Part shown: one piece after another, positions 36,628 through 44,883 of the stretch
How the letters are laid out: each line of letters begins with the position of its first letter
Position numbering within the stretch: position 1 is the first letter of the stretch
DNA from: CBDBEU01 sp965204565
GTDB taxonomy: Bacteria > Pseudomonadota > Alphaproteobacteria > Rhizobiales > TMED25
Direction: 5' to 3'
Assembly: GCA_965204565.1 (NCBI GenBank)
Contig: CBDBEU010000005.1
Location: 1,240,001 to 1,304,000, forward strand
Length of the DNA stretch: 64,000 nucleotides
The notes under the pieces: model-generated
Databases searched by the model: none
Told to the model about the DNA's origin: nothing
Seen by the model: only the letters and a program-made list of their open reading frames with translations
Translations under genes and position numbers: made by a program

Positions 36628-37478
36628 GCTCAGGACCCATTAATTTGCATTGAAGTTCGATTTTTGATTCAGGATGGCAAAGGAGTTTGCCATGTCGGAT
36701 CTGTTTCTGCTCTCACGCGCTCAAATGTCAAAGATCGAGCCATTCTTTCCCAGGTCCAACGGAGTTGCCCGGGGGGATGATCGTCGTGTTGTGTCAGGCA
36801 TCGTCTGCGTGCTGAAGCACGGGCTGCAATGGAAGGACGCACCTGCGGCCTGCGGCTCACACAAGACGCTCTGCAATCGCTTTCGACGCTGGACCGAACT
36901 CCGCGTGTTCGACAAGATTTTCAGTCACTTGACTGCTTCTGACGGGCCACCCGATACGCTGATGCCCGATACGCTGATGATTGATGCAACACACTTGAAG
37001 GCTCATCGCACCGCGTCGAGCCTTCTGAAAGGGGGGTCTTCCCCGCCACATCGGGCGCACAAAAGGCGGGCCGAACACCAGACTCCATGCCGTCTGCGAT
37101 GGCGACGGACGACCGCCGGCCATGTGCCTGGCGGCTGGCCAGCTGTCGGATCATATCGGTGCGAAGCTCTTGTATCCGGGTCTCTGTGATAGCGTCAAAG
37201 CTATAATGATCGCAGATAAGGGATACGATTCAGACGATGATCGCGCGGCGCTGAAAGCCGGGGGGATCACCCCATGCATTCCGCCCCGAACAGGACGAAA
37301 GGCACCCGCTTCCTTCTGCAGCATTCAATACAAACAGCGCCATAAGGTTAAGAACATGTTCGCACGTCTCAAGGACGGGGCGCGCATCGCAACTCGCTTC
37401 GAGCGCAACATTAAAAACGTCATGGCAGCTATCGCGCGCGCCGCAGCCCTCATCTCGTGGCTTTAATGAGTCCAGACC
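36628..37478 (+). mobile_element. IS5-family (IS427-like) insertion sequence A
   Basis: About 851 bp. The left end GCTCAGGACCCATTAA and the inverted right end GGTCTGGACTCATTAA match at most positions. CTAG flanks both sides (36624-36627 and 37479-37482). The transposase lies inside on the plus strand. It is inserted in the SPOR-coding part of rlpA. Confidence 0.8.
36692..37466 (+). pseudogene. IS427-type transposase of element A (two frames)
   Basis: The first frame starts MSDLFLLSRAQMSKIEPFFP, with GDDRRVVSGIVCVLKHGLQW and LMIDATHLKAHRTASSLLK. The second frame holds IMIADKGYDSDDDRAALKAG, CIPPRTGRKAP and HKVKNMFARLKDGARIATRF, ending with stop 37464-37466. Members of this group often fuse two frames by programmed shift, but the junction here (37075-37125) looks irregular, and 15 bp are duplicated near 36950-36980. 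Activity doubtful. Confidence 0.75.
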
Positions 37479-37482
37479 CTAG

Positions 37483-38243
37483 GCTCAGGGCTCATTAAAG
37501 CCACCATATGAGGATGGCTGCCATTGTGATTGCGACCATGAAGACGTCTGCCCGCCGGTCTTTGAGGCAGCAGAACATGCGTTCGATGATATTTCGCTCC
37601 CTGTAGATGGCCTGATCGTAGTGATATCGGATCTTGCGGGTCTTTCGTGGCGGGATGACGGGCCCGGTCCCGCGCTCTTCAAGCCATTCGCGCAGTTCCC
37701 GGCTGTCACGGCCTTTGCCGGCGACAGGTTCGGCGGATGGCGGCATGGCCTCGATGCGGCGCTGTGCGACCTTGCAATCATACACGTTTCCGGGCGTCGG
37801 GAGCAGGACGCAATTGACAAAAACACGGGGCGGCCCTTGTGGTCGCAGGCGGCGTGGGAGCCCGGTGTTGCGTCCGTCTCTTTGATGCGGCCGATACCAT
37901 GGGGCGTGGGGGCCAAGGCCCCCCTTTTCCGCCGCCGGCGCAGCGATGAACCTTGATGCGGGAGTTGTCGATGAACAGCCAGTCAGGCGTATCCTCAGCG
38001 CCTGCCGGAGCGCTGAAGACACCTTCCCATATACCGCCACAGCGCAGCGCACGGACGATCCCGCTCGGCACAGGACGATCATCAACGCGCTTCCTGCCGC
38101 GCATATCGGTCGGCAGAAGCGGCGCGATCCGAGCCCGCTGAGAATCGAAAAACCAGAAGGAATCATGCATCTCGTTAACTCCTCATCGGAGGCAATGAAC
38201 CATCCTCAGATCAAATCGGGAAGACGGTTATCGGGGCCTGGCC
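37483..38243 (-). mobile_element. IS5-family (IS427-like) insertion sequence B, shortened
   Basis: Abuts element A and shares the CTAG at 37479-37482; a third CTAG is at 38244-38247. The left end GGCTCAGGGCTCATTAA and the inverted right end GGCCAGGCCCCGATAA are imperfect inverted repeats. The transposase (minus strand, 38170 to 37495) starts MHDSFWFFDSQRARIAPLLP and ends IIERMFCCLKDRRADVF before the terminal stop; the centre is missing and frames change. Different subfamily from A by sequence. Confidence 0.75.
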
Positions 38244-38300
38244 CTAGATGCGCTAACCGCGGCCGGTCTTGGCGGGCCCACGTTATCTGGCCCTGAATTG
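38244..38300 (+). pseudogene. rlpA: rlpA 3' remnant
   Basis: Joining AGT-CTAG (36621-36627) directly to ATGCG (38248 on) gives a continuous frame EQSL-DALTAAGLGGPTLSGPEL, the end of a SPOR domain. No stop is met in that frame before dacF, so either the original stop was lost or another indel is hidden. Confidence 0.65.
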
Positions 38301-38384
38301 CGGAAATGCCAGGTTGATTTCAACCGGCAGGCAGCGCCACTATACAGACGCTCAACCAATAGCCGGGGAGTGAAACAGCGAGCC

Positions 38385-39560
38385 ATGCGCCAGCTAACTG
38401 CGCTATTTTTTGTGGGCCTTGCGATGATATCCGCCCCTGTCGCGGCAAGCGCGCAACTGGACGGTGTGCCCAAATTTGAGACCAAGGCGGAATTCGCCAT
38501 TCTGCTCGATGCGGATTCGAACGCGGTTCTGTTCGAAAAGAACGCCGAGGAAATCATGCATCCGGCAAGCATGAGCAAGCTCATGACCATGGTCATGGTG
38601 TTCGAAGCAGTGAAGCGCGGCGACATGACGCTGGAGGAGAAATTTTTCATCTCCGAAAACGCTTGGCGCAATGGCGGCGAGCAATCCGGTTCATCGACGA
38701 TGTTCGCCAAGGTCAATTCCGAAATTCCGCTGGAAGACCTGATCCGCGGCGTGATCATTCAATCGGGGAACGATGCCTGCATCGCTTTGGCGGAGGGCAT
38801 GTACGGCACCGAGGATGCTTTTGCGCAAGCCATGACAAAGCGCGGGCGCGAGTTGGATCTGAAGAAATCGACGTTCACCAATGCCACTGGCTGGCCTGAC
38901 GATAACCACAAAATGACGGCGCGGGAACTGGCCATGGTGGCGCGGCACATCATCTTTGAACTGCCCGAGTTCTATCACTATTACGCCGAGAAAGAATTCA
39001 CTTGGAATGGCATCAAACAGAACAACCGCAATCCGCTGCTGGCCATGGATATCGGCGTTGACGGACTAAAGACCGGCTATGTCAAGGAATCGGGTTACGG
39101 GCTGGTTGCCTCGGCCAAACGCGACGGGCGGCGCATGATTTTAGTGGTCAACGGGCTTTCCTCGCTCAAGGAACGTTCCACCGAGGCGCGCAAACTGCTC
39201 GATTGGGGTTTTCGCGCCTACAAACAATTCGTTCTTTTTGAACCCGGTGAAGAGGTTGGCACCGCCAGCGTCTGGGGCGGTGAAAAGGGCAAGGTCAAAC
39301 TGTTCACCAAGGACCGCGCCACAGTATCAATGCAGCGCATGGTGCGCAGCGATATCAAGGCTCGCATTGTCTATAAGGGCCCGATAAAGGCGCCCGTGGT
39401 TGAGGGCGCAGAGGTGGCGCAGCTGCGCGTCGAAGCGCCCAACCACATCCCGATCGATCTGCCGCTTTATGCGGCAGAAAGCGTGGAGGAGGGCGGTCTG
39501 ACGCGCAAGGCGCTGGATGCTCTGGGTTCTTTGATACTTGGACGGGTCGAAGGTTTGTGA
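38385..39560 (+). CDS. dacF: D-alanyl-D-alanine carboxypeptidase (penicillin-binding protein 5/6 type)
   Basis: 391 residues. Signal peptide MRQLTALFFVGLAMISAPVA..., then the three serine-peptidase motifs: SMSK (in HPASMSKLMTMV), SGN (IIQSGNDACIALAEG) and KTG (DGLKTGYVKESGYG), and a PBP5 C-terminal domain. Trims pentapeptide side chains in the periplasm. ATG 38385 is preferred because it gives the signal peptide. It normally follows rlpA in this order of bacteria. Confidence 0.92.
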   Translation: MRQLTALFFVGLAMISAPVAASAQLDGVPKFETKAEFAILLDADSNAVLFEKNAEEIMHPASMSKLMTMVMVFEAVKRGDMTLEEKFFISENAWRNGGEQSGSSTMFAKVNSEIPLEDLIRGVIIQSGNDACIALAEGMYGTEDAFAQAMTKRGRELDLKKSTFTNATGWPDDNHKMTARELAMVARHIIFELPEFYHYYAEKEFTWNGIKQNNRNPLLAMDIGVDGLKTGYVKESGYGLVASAKRDGRRMILVVNGLSSLKERSTEARKLLDWGFRAYKQFVLFEPGEEVGTASVWGGEKGKVKLFTKDRATVSMQRMVRSDIKARIVYKGPIKAPVVEGAEVAQLRVEAPNHIPIDLPLYAAESVEEGGLTRKALDALGSLILGRVEGL

Positions 39561-39646
39561 CGGCGTGAAACGCCAAATATTCCGCGGCACGTGATTTCGT
39601 TCGGTCAGCAGATGCTCTACCTTGATGCGCGCAAATGGCGGGCATC

Positions 39647-40297
39647 ATGGTGAGCGGATATTTCATCACATTTGAAGGCGGCGAGGGCGCCGGTAAGAGT
39701 ACGCAGGTCCACCACCTCGGCAAGGCCTTGGCGGCTGCAGGCCATGAGGTGGTGCTGACGCGCGAGCCCGGCGGTGCACCTGGCGCTGAAGACATTCGCG
39801 CGCTCATGGTCACCGGCGAGCCAGGCCGCTGGACGCCTTTGACGGAAGCACTGCTGTTTGCGGCCGCGCGCGATGAACATTTGCGCACCACCATTCGCCC
39901 GGCACTGGCGCGCGGCGCTGTTGTTGTGTGTGACCGGTTTGCCGATTCAACACGCGCCTATCAAGGCGCTGCGGGTGGTGCAGATCAGACGATGATCAAT
40001 GCGTTGAAACAATGGGTGGTCGGCGAAACACGTCCTGACCTCACGATCATTCTTGATCTCGATCCGTCGATCGGTCTGGCACGTGCACAAGAACGGGGAA
40101 GGAAGGCAGATCGCTTCGAGTGCCATGATCTCAGCTTTCATGAAAGACTGCGCGCTTCATTCATTGACATTGCCGGCCGAGAGCCAAAGCGCTGCCGCAT
40201 CGTCAATGCGGACCGGGGGGCAGATATTGTCGCCAGCGAAATCAGCGAACTTGTCGTGACAGCCTTGTCGCACCGCGCGTCCGGGCAAACAAAATGA
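39647..40297 (+). CDS. tmk: Thymidylate kinase
   Basis: About 216 residues. P-loop FEGGEGAGKST, the TREPGG DR(F/Y)-type core TREPGG..., and VVVCDRFADSTRAYQGAAGG. Phosphorylates dTMP to dTDP. ATG 39635 is in frame and would add four residues; 39647 fits the family better. The stop overlaps the holB start (ATGA). Confidence 0.93.
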   Translation: MVSGYFITFEGGEGAGKSTQVHHLGKALAAAGHEVVLTREPGGAPGAEDIRALMVTGEPGRWTPLTEALLFAAARDEHLRTTIRPALARGAVVVCDRFADSTRAYQGAAGGADQTMINALKQWVVGETRPDLTIILDLDPSIGLARAQERGRKADRFECHDLSFHERLRASFIDIAGREPKRCRIVNADRGADIVASEISELVVTALSHRASGQTK

Positions 40298-41343
40298 GCG
40301 AGGACGGATTCGAGGTCCCCGGAGCGCACGAGACGCGTGTTCTGTTTGGTCACGGTATGGCCGAATCACGGCTGCTCGACCTTTACCACTCCGGACGGCA
40401 GCACCATGCACTGCTGTTCGCTGGACCGCCGGGCATCGGCAAGGCGACGTTGGCATTTCGGTTCGCGGCCTTTCTGCTTGCCTATCCCAATGCCGCAAGC
40501 GATGAGGTGGCCCAAGCAAAAGACCTTTCGATCGATAGCGAGTCCAAGACCGCACGGCTGGTGGCAAGACTTACCCATGCTGATCTCACACTGATCCGGC
40601 ATGACATGTTTCCCGAAGAAAATCGTAGCCGCGAAATAAAGGTCGATCATGTGCGCTGGGCATTATCGCGACTATCGACCATGGCCGATGCCGATGGATG
40701 GCGGGTGTGCATCATCGACTGCGCTGATGATCTCAATCGCAACGCTGCCAATGCGCTCCTTAAAGCACTTGAAGAGCCGCCGGCGCGTACCGTCATGCTG
40801 CTGGTCACCCATCACCCGCGCCGGCTGCTGGCGACCATCCGTTCGCGCTGCATTACGGTAGAGCTTTCACCACCGCCATTGGAAGACGCTGTGAAGGCAG
40901 TCGTCACCGCCCAACCTGCACTTGCAGACAATACCGATCTCCAGGCCATGGTGGCGCTGGCAGACGGCGCGCCGGGACAGGCGCTGCATCTTGCCCGCAT
41001 TGGCGGGCTTGAACTGCACGGCAAGCTCAAATCAATCATCGACAATCTGCCGGAGCTTGATGCGGGCACTGCGCACGCACTGGCAGGAGAGCTTGCCAAT
41101 CAGCGCGCCGAAGAGCGTTTTGGCCTGTTCATGGACATGCTGCAGGTCGAGCTGTCGCGCATTACCGGCGAGATGGTGCGCGCACAACGGCCGTCCCGCG
41201 CGCTTGAACCGTGGATTGAACTGTGGAACAAGGTGACCCGCGCCTATGACGACACAATGGCGTTCAACCTGGACCGGAAACAGTTGATTCTGACGACCTG
41301 TTTCGGACTCGAGGCGGCGGCGCAAAAGGCGGCGCCGCACTGA
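40294..41343 (+). CDS. holB: DNA polymerase III delta' subunit
   Basis: 349 residues. AAA+ domain with FAGPPGIGKATLAFRFAAFL, CIIDCADDLNRNAANALLKA, LEEPPARTVMLLVTHHPRRL and the TIRSRC sensor loop. Clamp-loader subunit. Located between tmk and metG, the usual order. Confidence 0.92.
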   Translation: MSEDGFEVPGAHETRVLFGHGMAESRLLDLYHSGRQHHALLFAGPPGIGKATLAFRFAAFLLAYPNAASDEVAQAKDLSIDSESKTARLVARLTHADLTLIRHDMFPEENRSREIKVDHVRWALSRLSTMADADGWRVCIIDCADDLNRNAANALLKALEEPPARTVMLLVTHHPRRLLATIRSRCITVELSPPPLEDAVKAVVTAQPALADNTDLQAMVALADGAPGQALHLARIGGLELHGKLKSIIDNLPELDAGTAHALAGELANQRAEERFGLFMDMLQVELSRITGEMVRAQRPSRALEPWIELWNKVTRAYDDTMAFNLDRKQLILTTCFGLEAAAQKAAPH

Positions 41344-41372
41344 CGCACCGGGACTTGCCAAAAGCGCCATCC

Positions 41373-43736
41373 ATGACCTACCGTACGCCCTATTACATCA
41401 CCACCGCGATCTCATATCCTAACGGCGCACCGCATATCGGTCATGCCTATGAAGCAATCGCAACCGACGCCATTGCGCGCTTCAAGCGGCTCGATGGCTA
41501 TGACGTGGTTTTTCTCACGGGCACAGACGAGCACGGCATCAAGATGCTGCAGACTGCTCGAGATGCGGGGCTCACGGCACGTGAACTGGCAGACCGCAAT
41601 ACGCCTTTATTTCAGAACATGGTGGCGGCGCTCAACTGCTCCAATGATGATTTCATCCGCACCAGCGAGCATCGCCACACGCTGGCCAGTCAGGAAATCT
41701 GGCGGCGCATGGAAGCCGGCGGTGACATATATCTCGATAAATATGCCGGCTGGTATTCAGTGCGCGACGAGGCCTATTATGACGAGAGCGAGCTCACCAA
41801 AGGCGAGGGCGGCACGAAGCTCTCGCCTCAGGGCACACCGGTCGAATGGGTGGAGGAGGAGAGCTACTTCTTCCGCCTGTCGGCCTATCAGAACCGTCTG
41901 CTGGCACACTACGAAGCACATCCAGATTTCATCGGCCCCGATAGCCGGCGCAACGAGGTTGTGAGCTTTGTCAGCCGCGGTCTGCAGGATTTGTCGATCT
42001 CGCGTACCACATTCGACTGGGGCATTCAGGTGCCGGGCACCGATGCACATGTCATGTATGTGTGGGTCGATGCACTAACCAACTACATTACCGAGCTTGG
42101 TTTTCCCGATGACGAGGGCGCGCGCTTCCAGCGTCATTGGCCGGCCGATCTTCATGTCATCGGCAAGGACATTGTGCGCTTTCATGCGGTCTATTGGCCG
42201 GCATTCCTGATGTCGGCAGGTCTGGCGCCGCCAAAGCGCGTATTTGCCCATGGCTTCCTGTTCAACCGCGGCGAGAAGATGTCCAAATCGGTTGGCAATG
42301 TTGTCGACCCATTCGCCATGGCCGAACATTACGGCGTCGACCAGATGCGCTATTTCTTTCTGCGTGAGGTGCCGTTCGGTCAGGACGGCAGCTACAGCCA
42401 CGAAGCGATTGTCGGGCGTATCAATGCTGATCTTGCCAACGATCTTGGCAATCTGGTGCAACGCTCACTGAGCATGATCGCGAAGAATTGCGATGGAAAG
42501 GTGCCGCAACCGCAGCCGCAATTGCCTGACACCGGTACCGCCATGCTGGAAGAAGCGGATGCGCTTTACAGCACTCTCAAGGACGCCATGGAGGGACAGT
42601 CGCTGCATCTGGCGCTTGCCGCCCTTTGGGGCCTTGTCGCCAATGCCAACCGCTATTTCGCTTCTGAAGAGCCTTGGGCATTGTGCAAGAACGATCCGGA
42701 CAGGATGGCATCGGTCCTTTATGTGACCGCCGAGACGCTGCGCCAGGTCGCAATCCTCGCCCAACCCTTCATGCCGGATGCCATGGGGTGCCTGCTCGAT
42801 CAGCTTGGTATAGGCGAAGATGCGCGCGATTTCTCGCAGCTTAACTCGGATCACCGCATCGCGGCCGGTACGTCGATCGAAAAGCCAAGTCCGATATTCC
42901 CACGCTATGTCGAAGCGGAAAACGATATGATGCCGCCAGCGCTGATTGACAGCCACTGCCATCTCGATTTTCCCGATTTCGCCAGCGAGCTTGATGATAT
43001 TGTCGCGCGCGCGCGCGAGGCGGGCGTGGTCACCATGATCACCATATCGACGCGAGTGCGTCGGTTTGATGCCGTCACGGTAATTACCGAGCGCTACGAC
43101 AACGTCTACTGCACCATTGGCACTCATCCGCATTATGCCGATGAAGAAGACGGCATCGATGCCCAGACGTTCATCGATCTGGCGCGCCATCCCAAGGTCG
43201 TCGGTATCGGCGAGTGCGGCCTTGATTTTCACTATGACAATGCATCGCGCGAGGCACAGGAGCGCGGCTTTCGCACACAAATTGCAGCCGCGCGCGAGAC
43301 CGGTCTGCCATTGGTGATTCACAGCCGCGATGCCGATCGGGCGACCGAAGCGATCTTGCGCGAAGAAGCAGAGGAGGGGGCCTTCCGCGCCGTGCTGCAC
43401 TGCTTTACCGGCGGAGCGGCCCTTGCCCGCGCTGGCGTTGAGCTTGGTCACTATGTGTCGTTTTCCGGGATCATGACCTTCAATCGCGCAGAGGAGCTGC
43501 GCACCATCGCCGCAGAACTGCCGGCAGATCGCATTCTGGTGGAAACCGATGCGCCATATCTAGCGCCGGTGCCCGAACGTGGGCGGCGCAATGAGCCATC
43601 CTTTGTGCGTCATACCGCGCAGCGACTGGCAGAGGTGCGCGGTGTCAGCGAAGCGGAAATCGCTGCCACGACAGCAAAGAATACATTGTCACTGTTCAAC
43701 CGGCTACCGCCCAGCGCAGATCATCGGTACCGATGA
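41373..43736 (+). CDS. metG-tatD: Methionyl-tRNA synthetase fused in frame to TatD deoxyribonuclease
   Basis: 787 residues from ATG 41373. Residues 1-518 are MetG: the HIGH motif PHIGHAYEA, GTDEHGIKM, and the KMSKS motif (RGEKMSKSVGNVVDP), ending at FPRYVEAEND with no stop. From ATG-ATG at 42927-42932 the frame continues as TatD: LIDSHCHLDFPDF, GECGLDFHYD and VETDAPYLAPVPERG metal-site motifs. In relatives these are separate adjacent genes; here the metG stop appears to be lost. Separate TatD translation from 42927 is still possible. Its stop overlaps the MBL gene start. Confidence 0.9.
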   Translation: MTYRTPYYITTAISYPNGAPHIGHAYEAIATDAIARFKRLDGYDVVFLTGTDEHGIKMLQTARDAGLTARELADRNTPLFQNMVAALNCSNDDFIRTSEHRHTLASQEIWRRMEAGGDIYLDKYAGWYSVRDEAYYDESELTKGEGGTKLSPQGTPVEWVEEESYFFRLSAYQNRLLAHYEAHPDFIGPDSRRNEVVSFVSRGLQDLSISRTTFDWGIQVPGTDAHVMYVWVDALTNYITELGFPDDEGARFQRHWPADLHVIGKDIVRFHAVYWPAFLMSAGLAPPKRVFAHGFLFNRGEKMSKSVGNVVDPFAMAEHYGVDQMRYFFLREVPFGQDGSYSHEAIVGRINADLANDLGNLVQRSLSMIAKNCDGKVPQPQPQLPDTGTAMLEEADALYSTLKDAMEGQSLHLALAALWGLVANANRYFASEEPWALCKNDPDRMASVLYVTAETLRQVAILAQPFMPDAMGCLLDQLGIGEDARDFSQLNSDHRIAAGTSIEKPSPIFPRYVEAENDMMPPALIDSHCHLDFPDFASELDDIVARAREAGVVTMITISTRVRRFDAVTVITERYDNVYCTIGTHPHYADEEDGIDAQTFIDLARHPKVVGIGECGLDFHYDNASREAQERGFRTQIAAARETGLPLVIHSRDADRATEAILREEAEEGAFRAVLHCFTGGAALARAGVELGHYVSFSGIMTFNRAEELRTIAAELPADRILVETDAPYLAPVPERGRRNEPSFVRHTAQRLAEVRGVSEAEIAATTAKNTLSLFNRLPPSADHRYR

Positions 43737-44554
43737 CTGATCGCGCCAACACCGACCGTCTCACAGCGACGATCATGGGGTGTGGTTCATCGACGGGGGT
43801 GCCGCGTATTGGTGGCGACTGGGGCGCATGTGACCCAACAGATCCGAAAAACCGGCGCCGGCGCTGCTCGCTGATGATCGAGCGCAAAGGCGAGGGCGGC
43901 GTGACGCGCCTTTTGATCGATAGCGGCGCTGATTTACGCGAACAATTGATAAATATTGCCGCGACAACAATCGATGGCGTTTTATATACACATGATCACG
44001 CCGATCATATTCATGGCATTGACGATTTGCGTGTCGCGGCAATTAAACGCCGGAAACGGGTTCCGGTGTATGCCGATGAGCGCACCGCGAGCGAACTTAA
44101 AAAGCGCTTCATCTATTGCTTTGAGACACCGCTTGGCAGTGGTTATCCGCCGATCCTCGATTTGCATGAAATGACGCCCGGTACGCGGGTGACAATCGAC
44201 GGTGATGGCGGTGCGATCACGGCCCTAACTTTTGAGCAGGATCATGGCGACATCTCCTCGCTCGGCTTTCGTATTGGCGGTCTTGCCTATTCCAGCGACC
44301 TGCACGACCTGCCGGCCGCCTCGGTCTCAGCCCTTGCGGGTCTGGACACCTGGATTGTAGATGCGCTGCGCTGGCGCCCGCACCCGACACATTTTTCGGT
44401 TGATGATGCGATTTCCTGGATCGGCCGTATCAAGCCGGCCCGGGGGGTGCTCACCAATCTACACATGGATCTTGACTATCGAACGCTCGCCAATGTGTTA
44501 CCTGAGGGGATTGTTCCAGCGTTTGACGGCATGCGTTTGGCAATTGAGGAGTGA
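43733..44554 (+). CDS. MBL-fold metal-dependent hydrolase (PhnP-like)
   Basis: 273 residues. Metal-binding motif THDHADHIHGIDD, second site FEQDHGDISSLGFR and SSDLHD, and a late NLHMDLDY. Resembles PhnP-type cyclic-phosphate phosphodiesterases and is conserved after tatD in Hyphomicrobiales. ATG overlaps the upstream stop (ATGA). Confidence 0.88.
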   Translation: MTDRANTDRLTATIMGCGSSTGVPRIGGDWGACDPTDPKNRRRRCSLMIERKGEGGVTRLLIDSGADLREQLINIAATTIDGVLYTHDHADHIHGIDDLRVAAIKRRKRVPVYADERTASELKKRFIYCFETPLGSGYPPILDLHEMTPGTRVTIDGDGGAITALTFEQDHGDISSLGFRIGGLAYSSDLHDLPAASVSALAGLDTWIVDALRWRPHPTHFSVDDAISWIGRIKPARGVLTNLHMDLDYRTLANVLPEGIVPAFDGMRLAIEE

Positions 44555-44624
44555 TTGCGCGAGGCTCAGAGACAGAAAACGGGACTCTGTCACATAAGTC
44601 GTTGATTAGATTGTATTATTCAAT

Positions 44625-44652
44625 ATTTTCCATAATATATATTATGCGAATT
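44625..44652 (+). other. Candidate dif site (XerC/XerD recombination)
   Basis: Left arm ATTTTCCATAA (44625-44635), 6-bp centre TATATA (44636-44641), right arm TTATGCGAATT (44642-44652). The CATAA-6-TTATG core and spacing are those of chromosomal dif sites; the arms are inverted repeats matching at 8 of 11 positions. It lies in a non-coding A+T-rich gap. Gene orientation and GGGNAGGG motif polarity both flip around it, as expected at a terminus. Confidence 0.75.
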
Positions 44653-44749
44653 TATGTGTAAGGGCCCTAGACGCCCGGGGGTGAATAATCCCTGGAGAGA
44701 AAGCCAATGGGTTGCCCGGGCGGCAAGTCTGACGGAGGAATCGGGTGCC

Positions 44750-44883
44750 ATGACCAAACCACCTAAAACGCGTGACATGGCTGGGCTGCTTCAGCCACAT
44801 CGAACAGGTGCTGAGCGAGCGTGGTCAGCCGCTTAGAGACGGACGAAATCTGGAACGAGGCCAAACTGAAGGAGAAGGACTAG
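44750..44883 (+). pseudogene. mazG: mazG remnant with internal deletion
   Basis: A good ribosome site (GGAGGA, 44734-44739) precedes ATG 44750, which reads MTKPPKTRDMAGLL, an expected MazG N-terminus. It jumps at once to the C-terminal segment FSHIEQVLSERGQPL and, after another shift, ETDEIWNEAKLKEKD with stop 44881-44883. About 200 codons holding the NTP pyrophosphohydrolase domains are missing. In relatives mazG lies here, convergent to hflX. Its TAG and the hflX stop share one CTAG. Confidence 0.75.

Noticed and set aside
42465..43451. 328-codon minus-strand frame under metG-tatD
   Set aside because: Shadow of two well-recognised enzymes; no domain features of its own.
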